From contig MNZL01000043.1 in NCBI GenBank assembly GCA_001873585.1, forward strand, positions 1-6,309: a stretch of DNA of 6,309 nt, written 5' to 3'. Under the pieces are notes generated by a model. The model made no database searches. It was not told where the DNA came from and saw only the letters and a list, made by a program, of their open reading frames with translations. Positions within the stretch are counted from its first letter, which is position 1. The number at the start of each line of letters is the position of its first letter. Shown one piece after another: positions 1 to 6,309 of this stretch. The position numbers were made by a program, and so were the translations under genes. Source of the DNA: Rhodobacterales bacterium CG2_30_65_12 (GTDB lineage Bacteria; Pseudomonadota; Alphaproteobacteria; Rhodobacterales; Rhodobacteraceae).

Positions 1-1
1 G

Positions 2-1027
2 TCCGGTGCGCTCGGCGCGGACCGGCGCGATGCCCAACGCGCCGCGCTCACCGCCGCGCCCGACCCGGAGGCGCTCGCGCCCTGCGACGTGATCATCGAG
101 GCGCTCGACGGCAACGAGGCGGCGGCGGAGGCCCTGTTTGCCCGGCTCGGCGCGGTCGCCGCCCCCGACGCCGTGCTCGCCAGCGCCACCGCTGCGAGTG
201 CCGAAGCGCTCGAGGCCCGGGCGCAGGCGTCGCATCGGCCCGGGCAGGTGCTCGGCCTTGGCTTTAGCGAGCCGGTGCAGCGTGGCCGGCTGGTCGAACT
301 GCGGCTCGGGGCTGGTGCGGCTGACGAGCTTGGCGCCACCGGCGTGGCCCTCGCCCGGGTGCTGGGCAAGGTTCCGGTGGTGCCAGCACGCCCCGGCGGC
401 GGGATCGTCGCGCCGATGCTGGCGGCGCTCTGGGGGGCTGCCGCCTGGCTGGTGGAAGAGGGCGCCTCCCCAATCGCGGTCGACATTGGCCTGCGCCACT
501 ATGGCTTTACCGAGGGGCCATTCGAGATTGCCGACCGGATCGGGCTTGATCGGATCGGCGCGGCGGGTGCGCTGTTTGAGCGGATGCGTGCACAGGGCTG
601 GACCGGGCGCGCGTCGGGCCGGGGCTTTCGCGCCTATGGCGACGACGCCGACCCGCACGCGTTGGCCCCGGGGGGTGCGGCGTTGATCGAGGCACTCAGG
701 GCCGATCTCGGCCAGGCCCCGCGCGCGGTGCCGGACGGTGAGATCACCGGCCGCGTGCTCGGCGCGATGGCCAATGCCGGGGCCGGGCTGGTGGCGCGCG
801 GGATAGCCGCGCGGCCCTCCGATATCGACGCGGCGATGGTGCTGGGCTACGGTTTTCCGCGCTGGCGCGGTGGGCCGATGGAGGCGGCCGATCGCGGCGG
901 GCTGCTGAAGCTGCGCGGGCGGCTACGCGATTGGGCGGCCGGGCGCGAGGGAGCGCTCTGGGCCCCCGATGCGCTGTTTGACGAGCTGATCAAGAACGGC
1001 CGCGGCTTCGACAGCCTCAACCACTAA
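2..1027 (+). CDS. 3-hydroxyacyl-CoA dehydrogenase (FadB/FadJ type), 5'-partial, probably catalytically impaired
   Basis: The open frame runs in from the left edge without a start codon; the GTG at position 89 is an internal valine of the conserved 'CDVIIEA' segment, not a start. The 341 visible residues contain the end of the NAD-binding Rossmann domain (about 28-122) and two 3HCDH helical domains (about 123-215 and 240-341). The first carries 'TEGPFEIADRIGLD' followed by a GRxSGRGFRAY version of the usual GKGFY motif. The second carries 'GFPRWRGGPMEAADR' and ends with the usual GRGF-like tail. Active enzymes of this family oxidise L-3-hydroxyacyl-CoA with NAD in beta-oxidation. Here the catalytic Ser is Ala (visible residue 64), His is Gly (87, in 'GLGFSEP' where GLHFFNP is usual) and Asn is Ala (137, in 'GGGIVAP' where PGFIVNR is usual). 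Only the Glu (99) remains. An N-terminal enoyl-CoA hydratase domain may lie upstream but is not visible. The family assignment is firm; the activity is doubtful. Confidence 0.88.
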   Translation, partial: SGALGADRRDAQRAALTAAPDPEALAPCDVIIEALDGNEAAAEALFARLGAVAAPDAVLASATAASAEALEARAQASHRPGQVLGLGFSEPVQRGRLVELRLGAGAADELGATGVALARVLGKVPVVPARPGGGIVAPMLAALWGAAAWLVEEGASPIAVDIGLRHYGFTEGPFEIADRIGLDRIGAAGALFERMRAQGWTGRASGRGFRAYGDDADPHALAPGGAALIEALRADLGQAPRAVPDGEITGRVLGAMANAGAGLVARGIAARPSDIDAAMVLGYGFPRWRGGPMEAADRGGLLKLRGRLRDWAAGREGALWAPDALFDELIKNGRGFDSLNH

Positions 1028-1045
1028 AGGGGTGTCCGGGCCGGA

Positions 1046-1261
1046 TCAGCCGAGGATCACGCCCACCACCACCATCATCAGCCCCAGCGCCGAGAGCGCG
1101 AAAGCGCCCATGTTGAGCGGCAGGGCGCGGGTGACCGCGGCTTTGAGCTCGGCGTCCGAGGCTGCGGTGCGCTTGGCCTTGAATACGCGCGCGATCGAGA
1201 CGATCAGCCCGACGAGCCCGCTCGCGGACATCGCCGCGCCGATGATAATGAGCCAGCCCAT
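1046..1261 (-). CDS. small two-helix membrane protein, unknown function
   Basis: This gene encodes 71 residues with hairpin topology. There is a hydrophobic segment at about residues 3-25, a polar, mostly basic loop at about 26-47 containing 'RVFKAKR', and a second very hydrophobic segment at about 50-70 rich in Met, Val and Gly. The ATG at 1261-1259 is preceded by AAGGA with a 7-base gap, which supports the start. The stop lies 18 bases from the stop of the convergent dehydrogenase gene, and the start lies 27 bases after the stop of the upstream 76-codon membrane-protein gene, so the two small genes are probably co-transcribed. There is no cleavable signal, Cys motif or charged residue inside the helices that would point to a function. 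I do not recognise the family. Confidence 0.72.
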   Translation of the reverse strand: MGWLIIIGAAMSASGLVGLIVSIARVFKAKRTAASDAELKAAVTRALPLNMGAFALSALGLMMVVVGVILG

Positions 1262-1288
1262 GTGCCTGTCCTTATGCTGCCCTGCGCT

Positions 1289-1519
1289 CTATGGGATGAG
1301 GACGTAGCGCGCGATGCCGTAGACATAAAGCCCCGCGAAGATGATGTTGATATATTTGAGCTGGGGCTCGGTGTGAAGCCAGGCGAAATAGATCCAGATC
1401 AGGCAGAAGGGCAGGCTGAGCAGCATTGGCCAGGGTTGCCAATCTTGCACCAGTGCGAGGGTAGAGCCAATGCCGAGGGCGAAGGCCAGCCATTTGAGTT
1501 CCTGTTCAAACTGCGACAA
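1289..1519 (-). CDS. small three-helix membrane protein (TTG start), unknown function
   Basis: This gene encodes 76 residues beginning MSQFEQELKWLAFALG if translation starts at TTG 1519-1517. That start is chosen because a full AAGGAG lies exactly 6 bases upstream (1531-1526). An in-frame ATG at 1573 would add 18 Arg/Gly/Cys-rich residues unlike the rest of the protein. Hydrophobic segments lie at about residues 8-24, 30-47 and 55-73. Aromatic residues are frequent (QDWQPWP, IWIYFAW, LKYINIIFAGLYVYG), as in small integral membrane proteins. It resembles in outline the short uncharacterised membrane proteins annotated in Rhodobacterales (possibly DUF6552-like, from memory and unverified). It is the first gene of a two-gene minus-strand unit with the 71-codon gene downstream. 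Confidence 0.7.
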   Translation of the reverse strand: MSQFEQELKWLAFALGIGSTLALVQDWQPWPMLLSLPFCLIWIYFAWLHTEPQLKYINIIFAGLYVYGIARYVLIP

Positions 1520-1525
1520 GTTGCG

Positions 1526-1531
1526 CTCCTT
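1526..1531 (-). promoter_or_regulatory. Shine-Dalgarno AAGGAG that fixes a TTG start
   Basis: The minus strand reads AAGGAG, then six bases, then TTG (1519-1517). This is the best ribosome binding site near the beginning of the 76-codon membrane-protein gene and argues against the upstream in-frame ATG at 1573. Confidence 0.65.
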
Positions 1532-1544
1532 GTTACGCCCCGCA

Positions 1545-1556
1545 CCGGCGCGCCGG
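1545..1556. repeat. perfect 12-bp palindrome CCGGCGCGCCGG
   Basis: This is a perfect self-complementary 12-mer located 13 bases upstream of the Shine-Dalgarno sequence of the 76-codon membrane-protein gene. It could be a regulatory site or an RNA hairpin in the leader. In DNA of this GC content, short GC palindromes also arise by chance. Confidence 0.35.
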
Positions 1557-1576
1557 CAAGCGGGCAGCCACATGCA

Positions 1577-1602
1577 AAGGCCGGGCCCGATTGCCGGGCC
1601 TT
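1577..1602. repeat. inverted repeat AAGGCC...GGCCTT with GC-rich interior
   Basis: The arms AAGGCC (1577-1582) and GGCCTT (1597-1602) can pair, with two more G-C pairs possible inside after a one-base bulge. On the minus strand the stem is followed by a third T and then GCATG, so it is only weakly terminator-like, and no minus-strand gene ends just upstream of it. It may be a leader hairpin of the small membrane-protein unit. Confidence 0.35.
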
Positions 1603-1634
1603 GGGAATATGTTCGGTTCAGTGGGTGCCTGTTT

Positions 1635-1648
1635 CACGGCTGGCCGTG
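1635..1648. repeat. inverted repeat CACGGC-TG-GCCGTG
   Basis: Two perfect 6-base arms flank a 2-base centre. The short spacing suits a dimeric protein-binding site better than an RNA hairpin. It sits midway between the two divergent genes. No transcription-factor consensus that I know with certainty matches it. Confidence 0.35.
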
Positions 1649-1744
1649 CGGTACAGACAAATCAGGCGCCGCACCGCACTGTGTTCGGATGCGACCGGCA
1701 CGGCAATCATGCGCCAATCCGGCGCGGGGATCAACCGTGGCTTG

Positions 1745-1757
1745 CCCCTTGAAGGGG
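1745..1757. repeat. inverted repeat CCCCTT-G-AAGGGG upstream of gapR
   Basis: Two perfect 6-base arms surround one central base, 48 bases before the gapR start codon. The site overlaps the tentative -35-like TTGAAG (1749-1754), a position that would suit an operator. Alternatively the outer C and G runs could pair as a small hairpin in the gapR leader. Confidence 0.35.
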
Positions 1758-1805
1758 GCCGCCGGGGGCGATAGCAAGGCGGAACCCAATCCCCCGGAGG
1801 ACAGA

Positions 1806-2078
1806 ATGGACGTGATCGACAACGACAAGACCGCCCCCTCGAGCTACCGCGTCACTGCCGACGAGCTGCGCCAGTTCATCGAACGGTTTGAACGGCTGGA
1901 GGTGGAGAAGAAAGATATCGCCGATCAGCAAAAAGAGGTGATGGCCGAGGCCAAGGGGCGCGGCTACGACACCAAGGTGATGCGCAAGGTGATCGCGCTG
2001 CGCAAGCGCGACCGCGACGATATCGCCGAGGAAGAGGCGGTGCTGGAGATGTATAAGGAAGCGCTGGGGATGAGCTGA
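1806..2078 (+). CDS. gapR: GapR-family (DUF2312) nucleoid-associated DNA-binding protein
   Basis: This gene encodes 90 residues, matching the usual family length of about 90. After a short polar N-terminus come 'YRVTADELRQFIERFERLE' (14-32), a Lys/Glu-rich helix with coiled-coil character (about 17-50), the turn 'GRGYDTKVMRKVIALRKRDR' (51-70) and a final acidic helix ending EMYKEALGMS. This is the characteristic DUF2312 pattern. In Caulobacter, GapR forms oligomers that encircle overtwisted DNA and help topoisomerases ahead of replication and transcription; the same cytoplasmic role is inferred here. The ATG at 1806 is preceded by GGAGG (1796-1800) with a 5-base gap, so the in-frame upstream codons are not part of the protein. 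The gene stands alone, divergent from the small membrane-protein unit and convergent with the transporter gene. Confidence 0.93.
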   Translation: MDVIDNDKTAPSSYRVTADELRQFIERFERLEVEKKDIADQQKEVMAEAKGRGYDTKVMRKVIALRKRDRDDIAEEEAVLEMYKEALGMS

Positions 2079-2085
2079 GCGCCGG

Positions 2086-2107
2086 GGCGCGGGTAAGCGC
2101 CCGCGCC
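2086..2107. terminator. GC hairpin between convergent gapR and transporter genes
   Basis: The arms GGCGCGGG (2086-2093) and CCCGCGCC (2100-2107) form a perfect 8-bp stem with a 6-base loop, beginning 7 bases after the gapR stop. No T-run follows on either strand, so it is not a classical intrinsic terminator. It could still stop or stabilise transcripts from gapR and, from the other side, from the five-gene operon. Confidence 0.45.
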
Positions 2108-2207
2108 ACGCTGATCGGCAGGATCGCTCTGCATATAGAATATCACTTTTTGCGTATTTCCCCTGCGAACAGCGGCTTGATCTGGCTACCGGATTGCAGA
2201 TTTTCGA

Positions 2208-3137
2208 CTATCCCAGAACCCAGAGCCAGGCCCAGACCGTAATGATCGAGGCCGCTGTGCCGGCCAGCACCGCGGTGGCGGCGGTGCGCTTGGCGGTGCC
2301 ATACATATTGGCGAAGACATAGGCGTTCACCCCCGGCGCCATCGCCGCCATCAACACTGCCGAGCGGGTCGGGCCAATGTCGAGGCTCACGCCCTGGGCG
2401 ATGAGCCAGACCACGACCGGGTGCAGGATCAGAGAGATGCCGGCGATCCAGGCGACGAGGCGCAGATCGCCCTCGGGCTTGTAGGCGGCAAGGATGCCGC
2501 CGAGCGCGAACAGGGCGGTCGGGATCGCCGCATTCGCCACGAGATCGACTGCCGCACCGACTGGGGCGGGGATCGGCAAGGCGGTGACATTTGCCAGCGC
2601 GCCAAGGCCGATGCCGATCACGAACGGGTTTTTTGCCATCGACCGGACGACCGAAAGCATCGTTGCGCCCACGCTGCGCCCGCCCGCGCGCACGATCTCC
2701 ATGGCCGTGACCGCCAGCATGTAGACGAAGGGGGCGTGGAAGGCGATGATGGCGAAGTTGTAGCCAAGCGCCTCGGCGCCATAAGCGCGTTCGGTGATCG
2801 GCAGTCCGAGAAGCCCACCATTGGAAAATGATGTGGCGAAGGCCACCGCCACACTGTCGGGCCAGGGCCGGCCAAACAGGTAGCGCGCGCCGAGCAGGCC
2901 AGCGGCGAAGGCGATGGTAACACCAGTGTAGAACGCGCCCAGCATCATCGGATCGAAGGTATCGCCGAGATGCAGCCGCGAGATGCCGCGAAACAACAGC
3001 ACCGGGAAGGCGAAGCCTTGGGCGAATTTCATCAGTTGCTCGAACAGATCCGATTTTGCCCCGAGCAGCCAATGCGCGCCATAGCCGAAGCCGATCACCA
3101 GAAAGACCGGCAGGATGACCTCGATCAGCGTCGACAT
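2208..3137 (-). CDS. AEC (auxin efflux carrier) family transporter
   Basis: This gene encodes 309 residues, within the usual length of about 300-320 for bacterial AEC proteins, and is hydrophobic throughout with about ten predicted membrane segments. Family signatures are visible: an N-terminal helix 'VILPVFLVIGFGYG' (7-20), 'FAFPVLLFRGIS' (42-53), 'SFSNGGLLGLPI' (103-114) in the fourth-helix region, 'KNPFVIGIGLGAL' (169-181) before the second half, 'PTALFALGGIL' (206-216) and 'MAPGVNAYVFANMYG' (266-280). These proteins export or exchange organic anions in bacteria (malate and malonate carriers are known members); the substrate here cannot be deduced. The ATG overlaps the stop of the upstream hydrolase gene by one base (TGATG), and no Shine-Dalgarno sequence is evident, so translation is probably coupled. 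It is the last gene of the minus-strand operon. Confidence 0.9.
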   Translation of the reverse strand: MSTLIEVILPVFLVIGFGYGAHWLLGAKSDLFEQLMKFAQGFAFPVLLFRGISRLHLGDTFDPMMLGAFYTGVTIAFAAGLLGARYLFGRPWPDSVAVAFATSFSNGGLLGLPITERAYGAEALGYNFAIIAFHAPFVYMLAVTAMEIVRAGGRSVGATMLSVVRSMAKNPFVIGIGLGALANVTALPIPAPVGAAVDLVANAAIPTALFALGGILAAYKPEGDLRLVAWIAGISLILHPVVVWLIAQGVSLDIGPTRSAVLMAAMAPGVNAYVFANMYGTAKRTAATAVLAGTAASIITVWAWLWVLG

Positions 3138-3934
3138 CAGACGTCGTAGCCGATCACCAGCCCGTCATGGGCCGGGATGACGTGATCGGGCGTTTCGGCC
3201 AGCACGTCGTCATAATCCATGTCGATATGCAAATTCGTGAGCACACCGCGCCTTGCGCCCGAGCGCTCGAGCCATTGCAGCGCCCTGGCGAGGTGGGCAT
3301 GGGTCGGGTGCGGCTTGCGGCGGAGCGCGTCGAGGATGAAGCAATCGAGGCCCATTAGGCTTGGCCAGGTGGCATCGGGAATATCGGAAACGTCCGGAAG
3401 ATAAGCGAGATCGCCGATCCGGAAACCGAGCGCGTCGATACTGCCATGCTCCACCTCGAACGGCGTGAGCGTGATCGGTCCGCCCGCGCCGGTGATCGTC
3501 ACGTCGCCCTTGATCGTGTGCAGATCGAGGATTGGCGGATAGCTCGAACCCTCGGGCTGGACGAAGGCATAGCCAAACCGCGAGAGCAGCGCGTCTTGCG
3601 TGGCGCCATCGGCCCAGACCGGCATTCGCTGCCCGTTATTGAACACCACTTGGCGCAGATCGTCGATCCCGTGCACGTGATCTGCGTGGGAATGCGTGTA
3701 GAGCACCGCGTCGATCTCGCCGACGCCCGCGTCGAGAAGTTGGGCGCGCAGGTCGGGCGAGGTGTCGATCAGCACCCGGGTGGTGCCTTGCGCGGCGGTG
3801 CGGCTCACCAGGAGCGAGCAGCGGCGGCGGGCGTTTTTCGGGTTGTCGGGGTTGCAATCGCCCCAATGGCCGCCGATCCGGGGCACACCGCCGGAGGAGC
3901 CGCAGCCGAGGATGGTGCAAGTGAGCCGGGCCAT
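3137..3934 (-). CDS. MBL-fold metallo-hydrolase, PhnP-like
   Basis: This gene encodes 265 residues with the metallo-beta-lactamase fold. It starts 'LTCTILGCGSSGGVPRIGG' (4-22), the PhnP-like opening. The metal-binding motif 'THSHADHVHGIDDLR' is at 80-94 (His81, His83, Asp85, His86), with further likely ligands His163 ('EVEHGS'), Asp181 ('YLPDVSD') and His235 in 'TNLHIDMDY' (233-241). Two Cys (27 and 39) in the early loop could hold a structural zinc, as Cys residues do in PhnP. PhnP cleaves cyclic ribose phosphate diesters, and other relatives are phosphodiesterases. A phosphodiester or cyclic nucleotide-like substrate is therefore a fair inference, but no phosphonate (phn) genes are nearby. 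The ATG overlaps the tatD stop by one base, and the gene ends in a one-base overlap with the transporter. The recurrent pairing of this family with tatD suggests a nucleic-acid or nucleotide role. Confidence 0.9.
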   Translation of the reverse strand: MARLTCTILGCGSSGGVPRIGGHWGDCNPDNPKNARRRCSLLVSRTAAQGTTRVLIDTSPDLRAQLLDAGVGEIDAVLYTHSHADHVHGIDDLRQVVFNNGQRMPVWADGATQDALLSRFGYAFVQPEGSSYPPILDLHTIKGDVTITGAGGPITLTPFEVEHGSIDALGFRIGDLAYLPDVSDIPDATWPSLMGLDCFILDALRRKPHPTHAHLARALQWLERSGARRGVLTNLHIDMDYDDVLAETPDHVIPAHDGLVIGYDV

Positions 3935-4739
3935 CAGGTGGCGGCCTCGTCGTGCGCGACCTTCCAGAACAGCCGGTCGAAATTCGCCTGGGTCTGGGTG
4001 GCGAAATCGGCATAGTCCATGCCGAACACCTCGGCGCCCACGCGGGCGGTGTGGGCGGTGAAGGCCGGTTCGTTGCGCTTGCCGCGATGCGGCGGGGGGG
4101 CAAGATAGGGGCTGTCGGTTTCCACCAGGATCCGGTCAACAGGCGCGGCGGCGAAGATCTCGCGCAGCTCGGCGGACTTGGGAAAGGCGGCAATGCCCGA
4201 CATCGACAGGTAGAACCCCAGATCGAGCGCGGCCTCCGCCAGCGCACGGGTGGAGGAAAAGCAGTGCATCACGCAAGTAAACGCCCCGGCGCGGTGCTCC
4301 TCGCCCAGAATCTGCGCCATATCATCATCGGCGTCGCGTGAATGGATGATGAGCGGCAGCCCGGTTTGCCGCGCGGCCTCGATATGCACGGCGAGGCTTA
4401 CGCGCTGCTCGGCGGCGCTCTCGGCAGTGTAATGGTAATCGAGCCCGGTTTCGCCGATCCCGACAAACTTGGGGTGAGCCGCCAGCGCCACCAGCTCCTC
4501 GACGGTGGCCATCGGCTCCTCGGTCACGCGCATCGGGTGGGTGGCGGCGGCGAAAAATACCGCGGCATGGGCCTCGGAGATGGCCCGCACCCCGGCGACA
4601 CTGCGCAGCCGGGTGGCGATCGAGACCATCCGCGTCACGCCCGCCTCGGCGGCGCGGTCCACCACGGCCGTGACCTCGCCCTCGAAATCGGGAAAATCGA
4701 GGTGGCAATGGCTGTCGGTGATTTCGGGGGTGGTTGTGC

Positions 4740-4752
<13 letters not shown>
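3934..4752 (-). CDS. tatD: TatD family metal-dependent deoxyribonuclease
   Basis: This gene encodes 272 residues, close to the typical length of about 260. It is an amidohydrolase-like TIM barrel with all metal-site motifs present: 'DSHCHLDFP' (His15, His17), 'GIGETGLDYHY' (Glu101), 'IIHSRD' (His137), 'VMHCFSS' (His163) and 'ETDSPYLAPPPHRGKRNEP' (Asp213). Family members are Mg-dependent 3'-5' exonucleases on DNA and RNA implicated in repair of damaged DNA; the protein is cytoplasmic despite the historical Tat name. The only plausible start is the ATG at 4752-4750, which lies inside the last codons of holB (13-base overlap) and has only a weak ribosome binding site, suggesting coupling. In many bacteria metG sits between holB and tatD; here the two genes touch directly. 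Confidence 0.94.
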
Positions 4753-5868
<1,116 letters not shown>

Positions 5869-5876
<8 letters not shown>

Positions 5877-6309
5877 CGGTGGCTCTCAGTCGCTCCAGGG
5901 TGATCCGCGCCACGTCTGCGGCCACCGTTTCCGGCGGGCGGTCGCCATCGACCACCACGCAGCGCTGGGAAAATTCCTGCGCCAGCGCGAGAAAACCCGC
6001 GCGCATTTGCGCCTGCATTGCCGTGCCGAAATCCTCGAACCGCTCTTCGGCGCCCCCCCGGCCCTTGGCGCGGGCGTGGCCCTTTGCCGGATCCATGTCG
6101 ATGATGAAGGTGAGGTCGGGTTCGCGCACGATCATCAGCGCGTGCAGCTGGTCGACGATCTGGCGCAGGCCGGGCGCGCGCAGGCCCTGATACATCCGGG
6201 TCGAATCGGCGAAGCGGTCGCAGACCACCACCTCGCCCGCTGCCAGCGCCGGCTCGATCACCCGCTCGAGATGGTCGCGGCGCGCGGCGGTAAACAGCAG
6301 AATCTCGGT
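5869..6309 (-). CDS. tmk: thymidylate kinase, N-terminus beyond the window
   Basis: The last 146 codons of the gene are present and the frame stays open to the right edge. Visible residues begin 'TEILLFTAARRDHLERV', the conserved TExLLFxAxRxxH region. These are followed by 'CDRFADSTRMYQG' (30-42, the DR(F/Y)xxST motif that contacts dTMP), 'DLTFIIDMDP' and the lid region 'GHARAKGRGGAEERFEDFG', then the helical C-terminus. The N-terminal P-loop lies outside the window. Tmk phosphorylates dTMP to dTDP using ATP in the dTTP pathway. A GTG at 6261 is an internal valine, not a start. The stop overlaps the holB start by 8 bases. The tmk-holB pairing is a common bacterial arrangement that puts nucleotide supply and clamp loading under shared control. 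Confidence 0.94.

Larger units (their letters stand above)
1520..1805. other. divergent intergenic region with several palindromes
   Basis: These 286 bases separate the starts of two divergently oriented genes, the small membrane-protein unit (minus) and gapR (plus), so promoters for both should lie here. Plus-strand frames read through it but have no codon pattern or homology I recognise. I found no tRNA-like fold. It contains four inverted repeats: 1545-1556, 1577-1602, 1635-1648 and 1745-1757. A weak promoter-like pair for gapR is TTGAAG at 1749-1754 with GATAGC at 1770-1775. The 15-base spacing and the poor -10 match make this only a guess. Confidence 0.5.

Noticed and set aside
89..91. 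GTG at 89 as the true start of the dehydrogenase
   Set aside because: The frame remains open to position 2, and the residues before it fit the family's conserved Rossmann-domain segment, so the gene is truncated by the window edge.
1262..1774. A 170-codon plus-strand frame across the small membrane gene and intergenic region
   Set aside because: It runs antisense to a gene with a good ribosome binding site, and I see no recognisable domain in its translation.
1470..1805. An N-terminal extension of gapR making a 202-residue protein
   Set aside because: DUF2312 proteins are about 90 residues. GGAGG lies 5 bases before ATG 1806, and the extension has Cys/Arg-rich noncoding character.
1574..1805. 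Possible tRNA or CRISPR in the intergenic region
   Set aside because: No cloverleaf arms with a TTC-loop motif and no direct repeats of regular spacing were seen.
2143..3072. A 309-codon minus-strand open frame overlapping the transporter gene
   Set aside because: It is Arg/Gly/Pro-rich with no family signature. It is a frame shadow of the AEC gene, whose own frame shows clear membrane segments and motifs.

Overview
The window is GC-rich chromosomal DNA from an alphaproteobacterium, most likely a member of the Rhodobacteraceae. The evidence is a GapR/DUF2312 gene (a family characteristic of alphaproteobacteria), the gene order tmk-holB-tatD-PhnP-like hydrolase, and dense high-GC coding with long antisense shadow frames. 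Both ends cut through genes. I see no mobile element, phage gene, CRISPR array, rRNA or tRNA, and nothing that clearly amounts to a new defence or biosynthetic system.

Left part (about 1-2110). A plus-strand gene enters from the left edge and encodes the C-terminal part of a FadB/FadJ-type 3-hydroxyacyl-CoA dehydrogenase. Its fold signatures are intact, but three of the four expected catalytic residues are replaced. It converges, 18 bases apart, on a minus-strand pair of small membrane-protein genes (71 and 76 codons). The 76-codon gene appears to start at a TTG preceded by a good Shine-Dalgarno sequence. A roughly 286-base intergenic region containing several short palindromes separates this pair from the divergent gapR gene on the plus strand. 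GapR is a small nucleoid-associated protein that binds overtwisted DNA.

Right part (about 2208-6309). Five minus-strand genes form one compact operon, read from the right edge leftward: tmk (thymidylate kinase, N-terminus outside the window), holB (DNA polymerase III delta' clamp-loader subunit), tatD (metal-dependent deoxyribonuclease), a PhnP-like metallo-beta-lactamase-fold hydrolase, and an AEC-family membrane transporter. Every junction overlaps (8, 13, 1 and 1 bases), so translational coupling is likely. The first two genes serve dTTP supply and replisome loading. TatD and the hydrolase are conserved companions whose exact cellular role is less certain, and the transporter is the least expected member. 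gapR and this operon converge on a roughly 129-base gap that contains a strong GC hairpin.

The main point of interest is the apparently catalytically dead hydroxyacyl-CoA dehydrogenase domain. Secondary points are the unassigned small membrane-protein pair, the palindromes upstream of gapR, and a transporter coupled to a replication operon.
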